Shown here piece after piece: positions 1 to 9,739 of a stretch of DNA of 64,000 nucleotides. This DNA is from Sphingomonas aliaeris (GTDB taxonomy: Bacteria; Pseudomonadota; Alphaproteobacteria; Sphingomonadales; Sphingomonadaceae). The position numbers and the translations under genes are program-made. The stretch is taken from the NCBI RefSeq assembly GCF_016743815.1, contig NZ_CP061035.1, forward strand, positions 2,730,501 to 2,794,500, written 5' to 3'. Every line of letters starts with the position of its first letter. The first letter of the stretch is position 1. The notes beneath the pieces are model-generated. The model made no database searches and was not told the origin of the DNA. It saw only the letters and a list, made by a program, of their open reading frames with translations.

Positions 1-2636
1 GCGGCGGACGAACGCACCTTCGCGCCCGCCGATCCCGTCATTCCCCAGACACCCCGTGCAGCTGCGCGGGTGGTGTCCGAACCGCCGGTCTCGATCGTGC
101 CGGCAACCGACATCCCGCCCCCGCGCCCGCATACATACCCCCGGCCGTCGAGATCGAGCGCACACCGCCGCGACCCAATATCCTGGAGATCGCATTCGCC
201 GCCGCGCGGAACTGGCTGCTGGGTGGCAATACGATCGTCCGTGTCGGACTGGTCGTCCTGTTCATCGGCCTGTCGTTCCTGGCGCGCTACGCCGCCGCGT
301 CCGGCATCCTCCCGATCGAAGTCCGGCTCAGCTTCGTCGCGGCCTTCGGCATCGTCCTGCTGGTCGTCGGATTCCGCACACGGGAACGCCGCCCCGGCTT
401 CGGTCTCGCATTGCAGGGCGGGGGAATCGCGACGATCTACCTTACCCTGTTCGCGGCGGCCCGCCTCTACGACACCGTTCCGATGGCCGCGGCCTTCGTG
501 CTGATGATCATGGTCTGCGCACTCGGCTGCGCCCTCGCTTTGCTGCAACGATCGCAGGCACTGGCCGTCACGTCCTTCCTCGGCGGATTCGCGGTCCCCT
601 TGCTGCTGAGCGACGGCGGCGGCAGCATCTCCGGCGTCTTCGCCTATTATACGGTCCTGAACCTGGCGATCCTGTTCATCGCGCAGCGCCAGACGTGGCG
701 CGGCCTGAACCTGACGGGGTTCTTCGCGACGTTCGGCTTCGCCACGCTGTGGCAGGCGACTGGCTATGCCGCGACGGACTTCTGGCCGACGCAGATCTTC
801 CTGATCGCCTCGGTGTTGATCTACGTCGCGACCGCGATCCTGTTCGCACGGTCAACGCCGGCAAAGCTCGGCGGTATGGTCGATACGACATTGCTGTTCG
901 GACCGGCCATTGCCGGGTTCGGGTTGCAGGTGGCGTTGGTCCACGACCGTGCATTCGGCAGCGCCTTCGCCGCGCTCGGCTTTGCCGCGCTGTATCTTGG
1001 CATCACGACCGTCACGATGCGCAAGGACCCCGAACGGCTCCGCGTGATGAACGAGACGATGCTGGCGATCGGCATCGGCTTCGTGACGCTCGCCGTCCCG
1101 CTCGCGCTGGATGCGCGCTGGACCTCCGCCGCATGGGCACTGGAGGGTGCGGGCGCATTCTGGGTCGGCATGCGACAGGCACGCTGGATGCCCCGCATGT
1201 TCGGCCTCGCGTTGCAGTTGATCGCGGCGATCCTGTATCTCGGCGGGCTGCACGACAACGTCGCCGCGCTGCCGATCGCCAATCCCGGCTTCGTCGGCGC
1301 GATGATCGTCGCCCTCGCCGCGTTGATCACCGCGTGGTGGATGCGCCGCCCGATGCCCGCCGCAGACTCGCGGATCGGTCGCACCTATTGGCAGGTCGAG
1401 GCGGGGCTTGCCGCACCGGCGTTCCTGTTCGGCTTCGTCTTCTGGGTCCTGGCCTTCGCCGCCGAAGCGTACCGATCCTCACCGCAAGCCTATGCCGGAC
1501 GTATGCCGACGGCAGTCTTTAGCGACGGAACGCAGGCCTTGCTGACGATGCTGGCATATATCGCCAGCGCCTGGCTCGGCCAGCATGTCGCCAGGCGTAC
1601 CGGCTGGTCGGTCGCGCGTTGGCCGAGCTTCACCAGCGTCGCCGCGCTGGCGATCGGCGTCCTCGCGACGATCGGTTCGTCCACGCACGTCCTGTCGTCG
1701 CCCGCCTGGGCGATCTGGATCGCGGCGGTCGCGCTGCATTTGCACCTGACCTATCGGAACGATCGCGACGGGAAAGAACCGTGGCAGACAGCGGCGCTGC
1801 ACTTGGCGCATATCGGCGGAGTCTGGGTCGGCACGCTGCTTCTGGCGGATTGCCTGTGGGTCGCGGTGGACCGGCTTCACCTGTGGCAATCGGCATGGGC
1901 GATGGTGTCCTTCCTCGCCAGCCTCGTTGCGATCCTCGCGATCCTCACCGGCTGGGCCGGGCGGGCGATCGGCAAGGGCGGGCGCTGGCCGCTCGACACG
2001 CATGCGACGGACTATGCCTGGTATTCCGCAGTCCCGCTGGCCGTACTGTCCTTCGCCGACGCCTTTCTGGTGGCGGTGTTCTCGTCCGGCAATGCCGCGC
2101 CCCTGCCCTATGTCCCGCTGATCAACCCCGTGGACCTGTCGATCGGTCTGGCAATCTTCACGCTCGCTTTGTGGCGTCGAACGGTAACGACCGCCGATCC
2201 GGCGCCACGCGGCGTGGCGGTGCTGCACGGTCCCGGCAGTCTTGGCGGCCTGGCCGGCCTCGCCTTCGTCGCAATCAACACCGTCTGGCTGCGCGCGGCA
2301 CATCATCTGGCGGGCGTCGCCTGGGACGGGGATGCGATGTTCGACAGCGTGCTGGTGCAAACCGGACTGGCGATCCTGTGGACGCTGATCGCGTTGACGA
2401 TGATGGTCATCGCGCATCGCCGCGCGCAACGGACCATCTGGGTGATCGGCGCGGCCTTGCTGGGCCTTACCGTCGCCAAGCTGATCCTGATCGACCTGAA
2501 CGCGGCGAATGGTGGCGCGCGGATCGTGGCGTTCATCGCGGTCGGCATATTGATGCTGGTCGTCGGATATCTCGCGCCGCTTCCCCCACGCCAAACTGAA
2601 ACGACTGGCGACGACACGGGTGGAATTGCGATATGA
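1..2636 (+). CDS. DUF2339 multi-spanning membrane protein (5' partial, one frame break)
   Basis: The gene enters from the left edge. The reading frame open from base 1 encodes a Pro/Ala-rich hydrophilic linker. From about base 145 the frame starting at base 3 carries a very hydrophobic protein with some twenty predicted membrane spans, ending in a short polar tail. The switch lies between bases 118 and 142, where two C5 runs occur; one extra C restores a continuous linker. DUF2339 proteins have a cytoplasmic N-terminal region followed by many helices, which fits. The function of the family is unknown. The stop codon overlaps the next gene (a DUF3999 protein) by ATGA, so the two are probably co-translated. 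The break is most likely a sequencing error. Confidence 0.8.
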   Translation, partial: GGRTHLRARRSRHSPDTPCSCAGGVRTAGLDRAGNRHPAPAPAYIPPAVEIERTPPRPNILEIAFAAARNWLLGGNTIVRVGLVVLFIGLSFLARYAAASGILPIEVRLSFVAAFGIVLLVVGFRTRERRPGFGLALQGGGIATIYLTLFAAARLYDTVPMAAAFVLMIMVCALGCALALLQRSQALAVTSFLGGFAVPLLLSDGGGSISGVFAYYTVLNLAILFIAQRQTWRGLNLTGFFATFGFATLWQATGYAATDFWPTQIFLIASVLIYVATAILFARSTPAKLGGMVDTTLLFGPAIAGFGLQVALVHDRAFGSAFAALGFAALYLGITTVTMRKDPERLRVMNETMLAIGIGFVTLAVPLALDARWTSAAWALEGAGAFWVGMRQARWMPRMFGLALQLIAAILYLGGLHDNVAALPIANPGFVGAMIVALAALITAWWMRRPMPAADSRIGRTYWQVEAGLAAPAFLFGFVFWVLAFAAEAYRSSPQAYAGRMPTAVFSDGTQALLTMLAYIASAWLGQHVARRTGWSVARWPSFTSVAALAIGVLATIGSSTHVLSSPAWAIWIAAVALHLHLTYRNDRDGKEPWQTAALHLAHIGGVWVGTLLLADCLWVAVDRLHLWQSAWAMVSFLASLVAILAILTGWAGRAIGKGGRWPLDTHATDYAWYSAVPLAVLSFADAFLVAVFSSGNAAPLPYVPLINPVDLSIGLAIFTLALWRRTVTTADPAPRGVAVLHGPGSLGGLAGLAFVAINTVWLRAAHHLAGVAWDGDAMFDSVLVQTGLAILWTLIALTMMVIAHRRAQRTIWVIGAALLGLTVAKLILIDLNAANGGARIVAFIAVGILMLVVGYLAPLPPRQTETTGDDTGGIAI

Positions 2637-3979
2637 ACCGATACGTCCTCGCGCTGGCGGCACTCGTCCTGACGGGTGCGGCACCCGAAGGCGCGGATAC
2701 GCCGGAGTCGTACCGGTCACGCTTCGCGGTGACGGCGGCACCGGGCGGCGGGGTCCAGCGGATCGCGCTGCCCGCCGCTGCGCTGGCGGCATCACAGGCG
2801 AACGCGCTTGCCGATGTCCGCGTGTTCGACGCGCGCGGACGTCAGATGCCGGTTGCCCACGCGCCCGCAATCGCCCCGGCACCCAGGCGGAATACGGTTC
2901 CGGCGATGCCGATCCTCGGCCCATCGGACGGCCTGCGCGTGACGGGCATGTCGTTACAACTGGACGAACAAGGCCGGGCGCGCGTGGCGCAATTGGATGG
3001 TTCGGTGCGCGATACGCCCGGCGAGACCGCGTTGCTGGGCGTGCTGTTCGACACCCGATCGATATCCGGCGGCGCGAGGCGATTGACGCTGGATGCCGAC
3101 ATACCCGTGTCGCAGCCGGTCACCTTCACGGTGGAAGCCAGCCGCAACCTGAAGGAATGGCGGCAGATCGGCGAGGATGTGGTCTTCCGCGGCGCGGGCG
3201 CTGCCCAAACCACGCCTGCGCTTACGCTCGACGGTGCGGATCTGCTCCGCGACTACCTGCGCGTGACGTGGAAAAGCAGTGCGCGCCTGCTCGCGCCGAT
3301 CGCCATGCGGAGCGCGACACTGGAAACGCGACCCGCGGAAGCGCGGGCGGGTGTCGCGACCGATGCGACGCTACCGGCCGGCGCGACAGGCCGGACGATC
3401 GATTTCCGCCTGCCGTTCGCGACACCACTGGCGGCAATCCGTGTCGTGCCATCCGGCAACGACCTGATCGTGCCGGTGACGATTTCTGGCCGCGATACGA
3501 ACGAGCTTCCGTGGGACCGGATCGGGAGCGGCGTCGCTCGCGCGACCGACCCCGCGACGATCGCCCTGTCGGGCGGATCGTACCGGACGATACGGATCGA
3601 GGCGGACAAGCGGACGGCTGGCTTCTCGGCGCCCCCCGCGATCCGACTGGTCTTCGCGCCCAAATCGATCGCGTTCCTCGCGGCAGGACAGGCGCCCTAT
3701 ACGCTTGCGGTCGGTCGGCCGGGCGCGGCGAGCCAGTATCTCGCGCTGGACAGCCTGATCGATGATCCGGCACGGCGGATGCCCGATGCGATCGTGACCG
3801 CACCGGAAACACGGCTCGACCTCCTGCCGGTCGAGCGCGGCGGGCTGGCCGATGGGCGAAGCTGGCTGTTATGGGCGATCCTGATCGGCGCGACCGGGCT
3901 GCTTGCCGGAATGGCATGGCTGTTGTGGCGGCGGAACGCGACGGTCGATGGTCCGGCCGCACCCGGCAGCACCGGATAA
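2633..3979 (+). CDS. DUF3999 family exported, membrane-anchored protein
   Basis: A 448-residue protein with an N-terminal signal peptide (about residues 1-17, ending near GAAPEG), a long beta-rich periplasmic region and one C-terminal membrane helix at about residues 410-432 followed by Arg-Arg and a short tail. This is the architecture of DUF3999 proteins, which are commonly encoded next to DUF2339 proteins, as here. The ATG overlaps the upstream stop (ATGA), indicating translational coupling. A joint envelope role is likely by inference, but the biochemical function is not known. Confidence 0.75.
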   Translation: MNRYVLALAALVLTGAAPEGADTPESYRSRFAVTAAPGGGVQRIALPAAALAASQANALADVRVFDARGRQMPVAHAPAIAPAPRRNTVPAMPILGPSDGLRVTGMSLQLDEQGRARVAQLDGSVRDTPGETALLGVLFDTRSISGGARRLTLDADIPVSQPVTFTVEASRNLKEWRQIGEDVVFRGAGAAQTTPALTLDGADLLRDYLRVTWKSSARLLAPIAMRSATLETRPAEARAGVATDATLPAGATGRTIDFRLPFATPLAAIRVVPSGNDLIVPVTISGRDTNELPWDRIGSGVARATDPATIALSGGSYRTIRIEADKRTAGFSAPPAIRLVFAPKSIAFLAAGQAPYTLAVGRPGAASQYLALDSLIDDPARRMPDAIVTAPETRLDLLPVERGGLADGRSWLLWAILIGATGLLAGMAWLLWRRNATVDGPAAPGSTG

Positions 3980-4009
3980 CGCTCCGGATCGACCGCCAGC
4001 GCGCGACGC

Positions 4010-5131
4010 TCAGACCGCGCGGTACCACCAGACGCCGTCGCGCACGTCCTTCACCGCGCGCCCCTCGACCTCCAGCCGGCGGAGATGCGCGAGCGCCTCG
4101 CCCGTCGCCATGCCGAGCATATCCGGGCCGATCGCGCGGCGGAACAACCGCCCGAAGACGTCGACGGCGCGCTTGCCGGTGTCCCCGTCGGTGCCGATGA
4201 AGACATGCAGTTCGTCCAACCGCTCGCGATGTTCACGGTCCATCGCATCCAGCCGCGCATGCAGCCCGGTGAACGGATCGCCGTGCCCCGGCAGGACCAG
4301 CAGGCTGTCGGGCAATTCCTTCAGCCGCGCGATCGATGCGAACCACTCGCCGAGCGGATCGGCATTGGGTTCGGTGACCCCCAAAGACACGTTCGGGCTG
4401 ATCCGCGGCAAGACCTGATCCCCCGCGATCAGGATTCCCGCCTGTTCGTTCAACAGGCAAGCATGTTCCGGGCTGTGCCCCGATCCCACGACGATCCGCC
4501 AGTCCTGCCCGCCGATCGTCAGCGTGTCGCCGTGCCGGATGCGCGTATAGCTGATCGGCAGCGGGGTCACGATGCGGCGGAAGGCAGCCCAGCCGCGCGC
4601 GCTGGCATGCGCGATCTGCGCATCGTCCCAGCCGCCCGCGCGCCAATAGGCGATCATCTCGCCGGGGATGCCGTCGCGCGCATCGGCGACGAGCATGCGT
4701 GCCGTCAGCCATTCGCCGCGCGTCATGATCATCGGCGCGGCATGGTAATCGCACATCCACCCGGCCAGCCCGATATGATCGGGATGATAATGCGTGCCGA
4801 TCATCTTCGTCACACGCACGCCGTGCATCGGACCCGCGAACACCGCTTTCCACGCATCCCGCGCGGCATCGGTCGCCATGCCGGTATCGATCATCGCGAC
4901 GCCGCTGCCACGGTCGTCCGCATCGTCGAGCAACCAGCAATTGACGTGCTTCAACGGGCCGGGAACCTGGAGCCGGACCCAGTTGAGCCCCGGTACGACC
5001 TGCATGACGCCGCCAGCCTCCGGCTCGGCACCGCCGAACGGATAGGTCAGGCCCTTATGGGTCGTCGGCGTGAAGCCGTCGTCGGGGACGGCGACATCGG
5101 CCGGAAGCGGTGCGGTGGAGGCGCTAGACAT
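4010..5131 (-). CDS. MBL-fold metallo-hydrolase
   Basis: A 373-residue metallo-beta-lactamase fold protein. The HxHxDH metal motif is at residues 114-119 (THYHPDH), followed by His219 in GHSPEH, Asp238 in GDQ and His283 in GHGDP, which together give the usual two-metal site. A C-terminal helical domain follows, as in the MBL hydrolases related to lactonases and glyoxalase II. I chose the ATG at 5131 because the reading frame upstream is Arg-rich and has no recognisable protein character. The substrate cannot be told from sequence. It lies downstream of trcR on the same strand, separated by 85 bp that contain a GC-rich hairpin. Confidence 0.8.
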   Translation of the reverse strand: MSSASTAPLPADVAVPDDGFTPTTHKGLTYPFGGAEPEAGGVMQVVPGLNWVRLQVPGPLKHVNCWLLDDADDRGSGVAMIDTGMATDAARDAWKAVFAGPMHGVRVTKMIGTHYHPDHIGLAGWMCDYHAAPMIMTRGEWLTARMLVADARDGIPGEMIAYWRAGGWDDAQIAHASARGWAAFRRIVTPLPISYTRIRHGDTLTIGGQDWRIVVGSGHSPEHACLLNEQAGILIAGDQVLPRISPNVSLGVTEPNADPLGEWFASIARLKELPDSLLVLPGHGDPFTGLHARLDAMDREHRERLDELHVFIGTDGDTGKRAVDVFGRLFRRAIGPDMLGMATGEALAHLRRLEVEGRAVKDVRDGVWWYRAV

Positions 5132-5177
5132 AAGGTTGCAGTTAGCAACGGAATTGCGCCAACGCCAACGACTTGTT

Positions 5178-5207
5178 CGGCCGGCGCCCCGTCGGGGCCA
5201 CCGGCCG
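5178..5207 (-). other. GC-rich hairpin after trcR
   Basis: Bases 5178-5190 and 5194-5207 form a mostly complementary stem with a 3-nt loop just downstream of the trcR stop on the minus strand. No T tract follows, so it may stabilise the 3' end or assist termination rather than act as a classical intrinsic terminator. Confidence 0.4.
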
Positions 5208-5216
5208 CTATCGGCC

Positions 5217-5894
5217 TCAGCTCTTGAACAGGTTCTCGGCGGTGCGCTCGATCGGTGCCGCTTCGCCAGCTTCCACGGCCTCCGCGTCAATCGCAGCCTG
5301 TGCGCGCTGCTGGCGCAGTTCGGCGATAAGCGCCTCGCGGTCGCCATCCAGCCGCGTGTCGACCACCGGTTCCAGACCGGCCGCCTTGCCCGCCTTGGCG
5401 ACGGCGGCGTCCAGCTCGCGCTGCGTCGTCAGGCCCAGCGTCACGGGATCCTTCGGCGTGATGTTCGCGATGTTCCAGTGGCTGCGGTCGCGGATCGCGG
5501 CGATCGTCGTGCGCGTCGTGCCGATCAGGTTGCCGATCGCGCCGTCGCTGATTTCCGGGTGATTGCGGATGATCCAGGCGATACCGTCCGGCTTGTCCGA
5601 CCGCTTGGACACCGGCGTGTAGCGCGGGCCCTTGGTGCGGCGGACCTGCTCCGGCCCCTTGATGATCTTCAGCGTGTAATCGGGATCGGCCTGACCCTTG
5701 TCGATCTCTTCCTGAGTCAGTTCGTGCGCGCGGATCGGATCGCGACCAGTCAGCTTGGTCGCCGCCGTATCGTCGGCGATCGCCTGGACCTCGAGGATGT
5801 GCAGCCCGCAGAATTCTGCGATCTGTTCGAACGAGAGCGCGGTGTTGTCGACCAGCCAGGAAGCGGTCGCATGCGGCATAAGCGGCTGGGCCAC
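5217..5894 (-). CDS. trcR: Cell-cycle transcriptional regulator TrcR (DUF1013)
   Basis: A 225-residue DUF1013 protein, the family called TrcR in Caulobacter and conserved through alphaproteobacteria. It opens with the characteristic LMPHATASWLVDNTALSF segment and has an HTH-like stretch around residues 110-135 (SDGAIGNLIGTTRTTIAAI). The C-terminal tail is helical and Ala/Glu-rich. I chose the GTG at 5894 because an AAGGAG ribosome site lies 8-10 nt upstream and because family members begin a few residues before LMP; an ATG at 5879 is the alternative. It is separated from the glycosyltransferase gene upstream by an intrinsic terminator, so it is probably transcribed on its own. Confidence 0.85.
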   Translation of the reverse strand: MAQPLMPHATASWLVDNTALSFEQIAEFCGLHILEVQAIADDTAATKLTGRDPIRAHELTQEEIDKGQADPDYTLKIIKGPEQVRRTKGPRYTPVSKRSDKPDGIAWIIRNHPEISDGAIGNLIGTTRTTIAAIRDRSHWNIANITPKDPVTLGLTTQRELDAAVAKAGKAAGLEPVVDTRLDGDREALIAELRQQRAQAAIDAEAVEAGEAAPIERTAENLFKS

Positions 5895-5919
5895 GGAGAA
5901 ACTCCTTAGAAACAATAAG

Positions 5920-5941
5920 GGCCGCCCCTTTCGGAGCGGCC
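5920..5941 (-). terminator. Intrinsic terminator after the glycosyltransferase operon
   Basis: On the minus strand a 9-bp stem (one G-T wobble) with a GAAA tetraloop spans 5941-5920 and is followed by a weak T-rich tract (CTTATTGTTTCT). It follows the glycosyltransferase stop by about 60 nt and precedes the trcR ribosome site. Confidence 0.7.
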
Positions 5942-6000
5942 GCGTCAGCTTCCTGATCTAGTGCCAATACCCCCCACTGGCAAGAACAGTATAATACCGA

Positions 6001-7027
6001 TCAGGCAGCCAGTATTTCGCGCTCGAACGCAGGGACGAGCGCATTCAGGAACTGCCGCGTGCTGGCCGCCCAGGTGAAGCCCGATCCATAGGCGGCGCAC
6101 GCACCGCGATCGAGCAACAGCGCGCGCGCGATCGCGGTATCGATATCGTTCGCCATCGCGCCCGTATCCGGCGTCAGCACGTCGATCGGGCCGGTCACCA
6201 GATAGGCCGCTACCGGCGTGCCACACGCCAGCGCCTCGATCATCACCAGCCCGAACGTGTCGGTGCGGCTCGGAAAGACGAAGACGTCGGCGGCGGCATA
6301 GGCTCCGGCGAGTTCGCTGCCGAACCGTGGCCCGAGAAAATGCGCGTCGAAATATTTCGTCTCCAGCGCGGCGCGCGCCGGACCGTCGCCGATCACCACC
6401 TTGCTGCCGGGATGCGCGCTGCTCAGAAAAGCCTCGATATTCTTCTCGACCGCCACCCGCCCGACATAGAGTTGCACCGGACCCGGCAGGCTCCGTATCG
6501 CGGTATCGAGCACGACGCCGGCGTGGAACTGCGTCAGGTCCACCCCCCCTGCCCCACGGACGGACATGCGGCAGGCCATGCGCCGCGAGCGTTCCCGCGA
6601 TCGACGCGGTGGAGGCCAGGATCGCCTGCGCAGGTGCGTGGAACCAGCGGATATAGCGCCAGATCCATTCCGGGTTCAGCCCGGTCCGCGCGGCGACATA
6701 GTCCGGGAACTGCGTGTGATAGGCGGTGGTGAACGGAAAATCGCGCGAAAGGCACCAACGCCGTGCCGCGATACATACCGGCCCCTCGGTCGCGAGATGA
6801 ATGGCGTGCGGCGCGAAATCCTCCAGCAACCGGGCAACGGCGCCGGTGGTGGCAAAGGCCAGCCGGATCTCGGGATAGGTCGGACAGGGGATGGAATGGA
6901 ACAGGTCCGGGGATACGATTAGCACGTCATGCCCCATCCGGCGCAGTTCGGCGCCGACCGCCTGCAACGTCCGGACGACGCCGTTGACCTGCGGGCTCCA
7001 GGCGTCGGTGACGATCGCGATCCGCAT
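6001..7027 (-). CDS. GT4 family glycosyltransferase (one frame break)
   Basis: The N-terminal half begins MRIAIVTDAWSPQVNGVVRT, typical of GT4 (GT-B fold) enzymes such as those that glycosylate lipids. The C-terminal half, in another frame from about base 6570 down, carries VGRVAVEKN, GDGPAR, the PSRTDTFGLVMIEALA donor-site motif and ends REILAA. The halves meet at a G7 run on the coding strand (C7 at 6543-6549). Removing one G gives the continuous WGRGVDL junction expected for the family, and a full-length enzyme of about 341 residues. The break is probably a homopolymer error. The gene starts 3 nt after the LpxH-like phosphoesterase stop, so the two form an operon, possibly acting on the same envelope glycolipid. 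Confidence 0.8.
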
Positions 7028-7030
7028 CGC

Positions 7031-7921
7031 TCAGGCCGCCAGCAGCGCGAGATCGGCCTGCGGCTGACGCGCGGCGATCTCGTCCGCCCAATGCAGGATC
7101 TCCATCCGCCCGTCGAAATGCTCGACCAGGGCGGTGCAGCCCTCCACCCAGTCGCCGTCGTTATAATAAGCCGTGCCGTCGATCTCGCGATATTCCGCGG
7201 TGTGGATGTGCCCGCACACCACCCCGTCGACCCCGCGATGCGCCGCCGCCTGCGCGACGACCTGCTCGTAGTTCGAGATGAACTCGACCGACTTCTTGAC
7301 CTTGGCCTTGGCGTGCTTCGACAGCGACCAATAGGGCATGTTGAACAGCCGCCGCCACGCATTCAGCCCGCGATTGAGCGCCATCAGCACGTGATAGGCG
7401 ACGTCCCCGACATGCGCGAGCCAGCGATGCGCCAGCGTGATCGCGTCGAATTCGTCGCCGTGCAGCACCAGCAGCCGGCGCCCGTCCGCAGTCTCGTGGA
7501 TCGCCTGGCGCACGATCTCCACGCCGCCGAAATCCAGCCCGGTGAACTGCCGGAAGACCTCGTCGTGATTACCCGGAATATAGACGACGCGCGTACCGCG
7601 CCGCGCACGTTTCAGCAGCCGCCAGACAACGTCGTTATGCGCGACCGGCCAGTACAGTTTCTTCTTCAGCCGCCATCCATCGACGATATCGCCGACCAGA
7701 TACATCGTCTCGCTGTCGACATGATCGAGGAAGTCGATCAGCATCCCGGCATTGCAGCCGCGCGTGCCGAGATGGACGTCGGATATCCAGATCGTCCGGA
7801 ACTGACGGCGACCGCCGATCATCCGCTCCGGAATGGCCGGTGCCGATTGCGCGAAATCCGCAAAATCGCCGAGCGACGCCCCCAGGATAGCGGTGGCGGC
7901 GATACTGGTGACGACGTTCAT
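7031..7921 (-). CDS. LpxH-like metallophosphoesterase (UDP-2,3-diacylglucosamine diphosphatase family)
   Basis: A 296-residue calcineurin-like phosphoesterase with the full set of metal motifs: SDVHLG (residues 47-52), GDIVDGW (77-83), GNHDE (117-121), HGDEFD and GHIHTAE. The start at 7921 is supported by GGGGG 7 nt upstream. Family members are usually named UDP-2,3-diacylglucosamine diphosphatase by similarity to LpxH. Alphaproteobacteria mostly use LpxI for that lipid A step, and sphingomonads are known for glycosphingolipids in place of LPS, so the true substrate may be a different nucleotide- or phospho-lipid. The adjacent glycosyltransferase supports an envelope glycolipid role. Confidence 0.75.
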   Translation of the reverse strand: MNVVTSIAATAILGASLGDFADFAQSAPAIPERMIGGRRQFRTIWISDVHLGTRGCNAGMLIDFLDHVDSETMYLVGDIVDGWRLKKKLYWPVAHNDVVWRLLKRARRGTRVVYIPGNHDEVFRQFTGLDFGGVEIVRQAIHETADGRRLLVLHGDEFDAITLAHRWLAHVGDVAYHVLMALNRGLNAWRRLFNMPYWSLSKHAKAKVKKSVEFISNYEQVVAQAAAHRGVDGVVCGHIHTAEYREIDGTAYYNDGDWVEGCTALVEHFDGRMEILHWADEIAARQPQADLALLAA

Positions 7922-8033
7922 GTCGTTTCCCCCGTTCAGGTGACCCCAACGGAGGAAAGCTATGCACGCGGATTGTTACAGCGACATCGCGGGGATGTTG
8001 CAGTTCTGCATCCGGCCCGGCGACCTCAGCCGG

Positions 8034-9734
8034 TCACCCGGCCGGCGTGGAGGGAACGATCGGCTTGACCGGAGCGGCCGGCGCGGCGTTCGCCCCGGAC
8101 TGCACGAGAGTTTCGAGCGAGGAACCGTCCAGCCCCAATTCCTTCATCAATCCATCGATCAACGGCGCCTGCGCACGGTATTTGAGTGCCGCGGTCACCG
8201 CCGAATTGGCCAGGTTCCCGTCGCCCCCGTCGCTACCATTGCCCGATCCCGCCGCCCCGCCGCCACCGCCGGTGATGCCGTCGACCTGCACGATCCGGAT
8301 GCTGTCGATCGCCTCCATCGGCTTGGCGGCTTCGCGGATCAGTTCGGGCAGGACCTTGAGCAAGGCAAGCTTCGTCGTCAGCGATACCTGGTCCGACGAC
8401 AGGATGTTCGACGCCTCGTTCACCGCGCGTTGGCCCGCCGCCTCGACCTCGAAGCGGACACGGTCGGCCTCGGCCTTCAACTTCGCCGCTTCGGCCTCGC
8501 CACGCGCTGCTTCCAACACGGCGGCAGCACGATCGGTCGCCGCCTGCTTCTCGGCCTCGGCCTGAACGCGGATGCCGATTGCGGCACGCTCCGCCTCGCG
8601 CGCTGCGTCGATCAGTTCGATCCTTTTCTGACGTTCGGCAATCTCGGTCTCGCGCGCAGTGCCGACCTGCTCTTCCGCCGCGACCGCACTGGCGCGGGCC
8701 TTGTCCGCTTCGGCGCGCGCCTGGCTCTCTTCGCGGCTCTTGTTCTGGACCGCGATCTCCTGTTCCTGCCGGGCCAGTTCCAGCGCCTGCTCCTGCGCGA
8801 TCTGCGCTTCCTTCACCGCGCGATCGGCCTGGATCTGGCTGCTATCGACCTGCTGCTTGGCATCGATCTTCGCCTGATCCGCCTCGCGCGTGCGCAACGC
8901 CTGCTCGCGCGCGACTTCGGAGGCCTGACCGGCACGCTTCAACTCGATCTCGCGCTCCTGCTCCAGCCGCGCGAATTCCGTATCGCGACCGATCAGGAAG
9001 GATTGCCGCTCCGCCTCCAGGTTCTTCGTCTCGATCTGGATGCGCGTATCCTGCTCGATATCGTTGCGCGCCTTCTTGCGCAGCTCGATCTGCTCGGTCA
9101 GCTTGGTCAGGCCTTCCGCGTCGAATGCATTGTTCGCATTGAAATGCTCGATCGATGTCTGGTCCAGCCCGGTGAGCGAGACGGATTCGAGTTCGAGGCC
9201 GTTCATCGCGAGATCCGCGGACGACACCTGCTGCACCTTCTGGACGAAATCGGCGCGTTGTTCGTGCAGCTGGTTCATCGTCATGCCCGCCGCGACCGAG
9301 CGCAGCGCATCGACGAACTTGCCCTCGACCAGTTCCTTCAGCGCATCGGGATGCATCGTGCGCATGCCGAGCGTCTGCGCAGCAGTCGCGATCGATTGCG
9401 CATCGGGGCGCACGCGGACGTAGAATTCCGCCTTCACATCGATCCGCAGCCGGTCGAGCGTGATCAGCGCATCGGTGTTCTTCCGCTCGACCGCGAGCCG
9501 CACGGTGTTCATGTTCACCGGCATCGTCTCGTGGAACACCGGCAGGACGAGCGCCCCGCCATTGATCACGACCTTTTCCCCGCCGAAGCCGGTACGGACG
9601 AACCCGATCTCCTTAGACGCACGCTTGTACAGCTTCGCCAGGATCAGCCCGAGCACGAGCAAGGCGACGAGCGCGCCGCCCGAATAGATCAGGTACGGCA
9701 CGACGGATCCGGACTGCGTGGCGACTTCGTTCAT
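8034..9734 (-). CDS. Flotillin / YqiK-family membrane scaffold protein
   Basis: A 566-residue protein with an N-terminal membrane helix at about residues 13-33, an SPFH/band-7 domain (about 45-225), then a long Ala/Glu/Arg/Gln-rich coiled coil (about 225-440) and a Gly-rich C-terminal tail. This is the order seen in flotillin and E. coli YqiK. Flotillins oligomerise at the inner face of membranes and organise lipid microdomains. It lies 5 nt downstream of a YqiJ-like gene on the same strand, reproducing the yqiJ-yqiK pair, so the two products probably act together. Confidence 0.85.
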   Translation of the reverse strand: MNEVATQSGSVVPYLIYSGGALVALLVLGLILAKLYKRASKEIGFVRTGFGGEKVVINGGALVLPVFHETMPVNMNTVRLAVERKNTDALITLDRLRIDVKAEFYVRVRPDAQSIATAAQTLGMRTMHPDALKELVEGKFVDALRSVAAGMTMNQLHEQRADFVQKVQQVSSADLAMNGLELESVSLTGLDQTSIEHFNANNAFDAEGLTKLTEQIELRKKARNDIEQDTRIQIETKNLEAERQSFLIGRDTEFARLEQEREIELKRAGQASEVAREQALRTREADQAKIDAKQQVDSSQIQADRAVKEAQIAQEQALELARQEQEIAVQNKSREESQARAEADKARASAVAAEEQVGTARETEIAERQKRIELIDAAREAERAAIGIRVQAEAEKQAATDRAAAVLEAARGEAEAAKLKAEADRVRFEVEAAGQRAVNEASNILSSDQVSLTTKLALLKVLPELIREAAKPMEAIDSIRIVQVDGITGGGGGAAGSGNGSDGGDGNLANSAVTAALKYRAQAPLIDGLMKELGLDGSSLETLVQSGANAAPAAPVKPIVPSTPAG

Positions 9735-9739
9735 GAGTA

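Noticed and set aside
6543..6549. Phase-variable C7 tract in the glycosyltransferase gene
   Set aside because: Phase variation of envelope genes is possible, but the tract is short and equivalent breaks occur in clpA, tgt and E2, where phase variation makes no sense.
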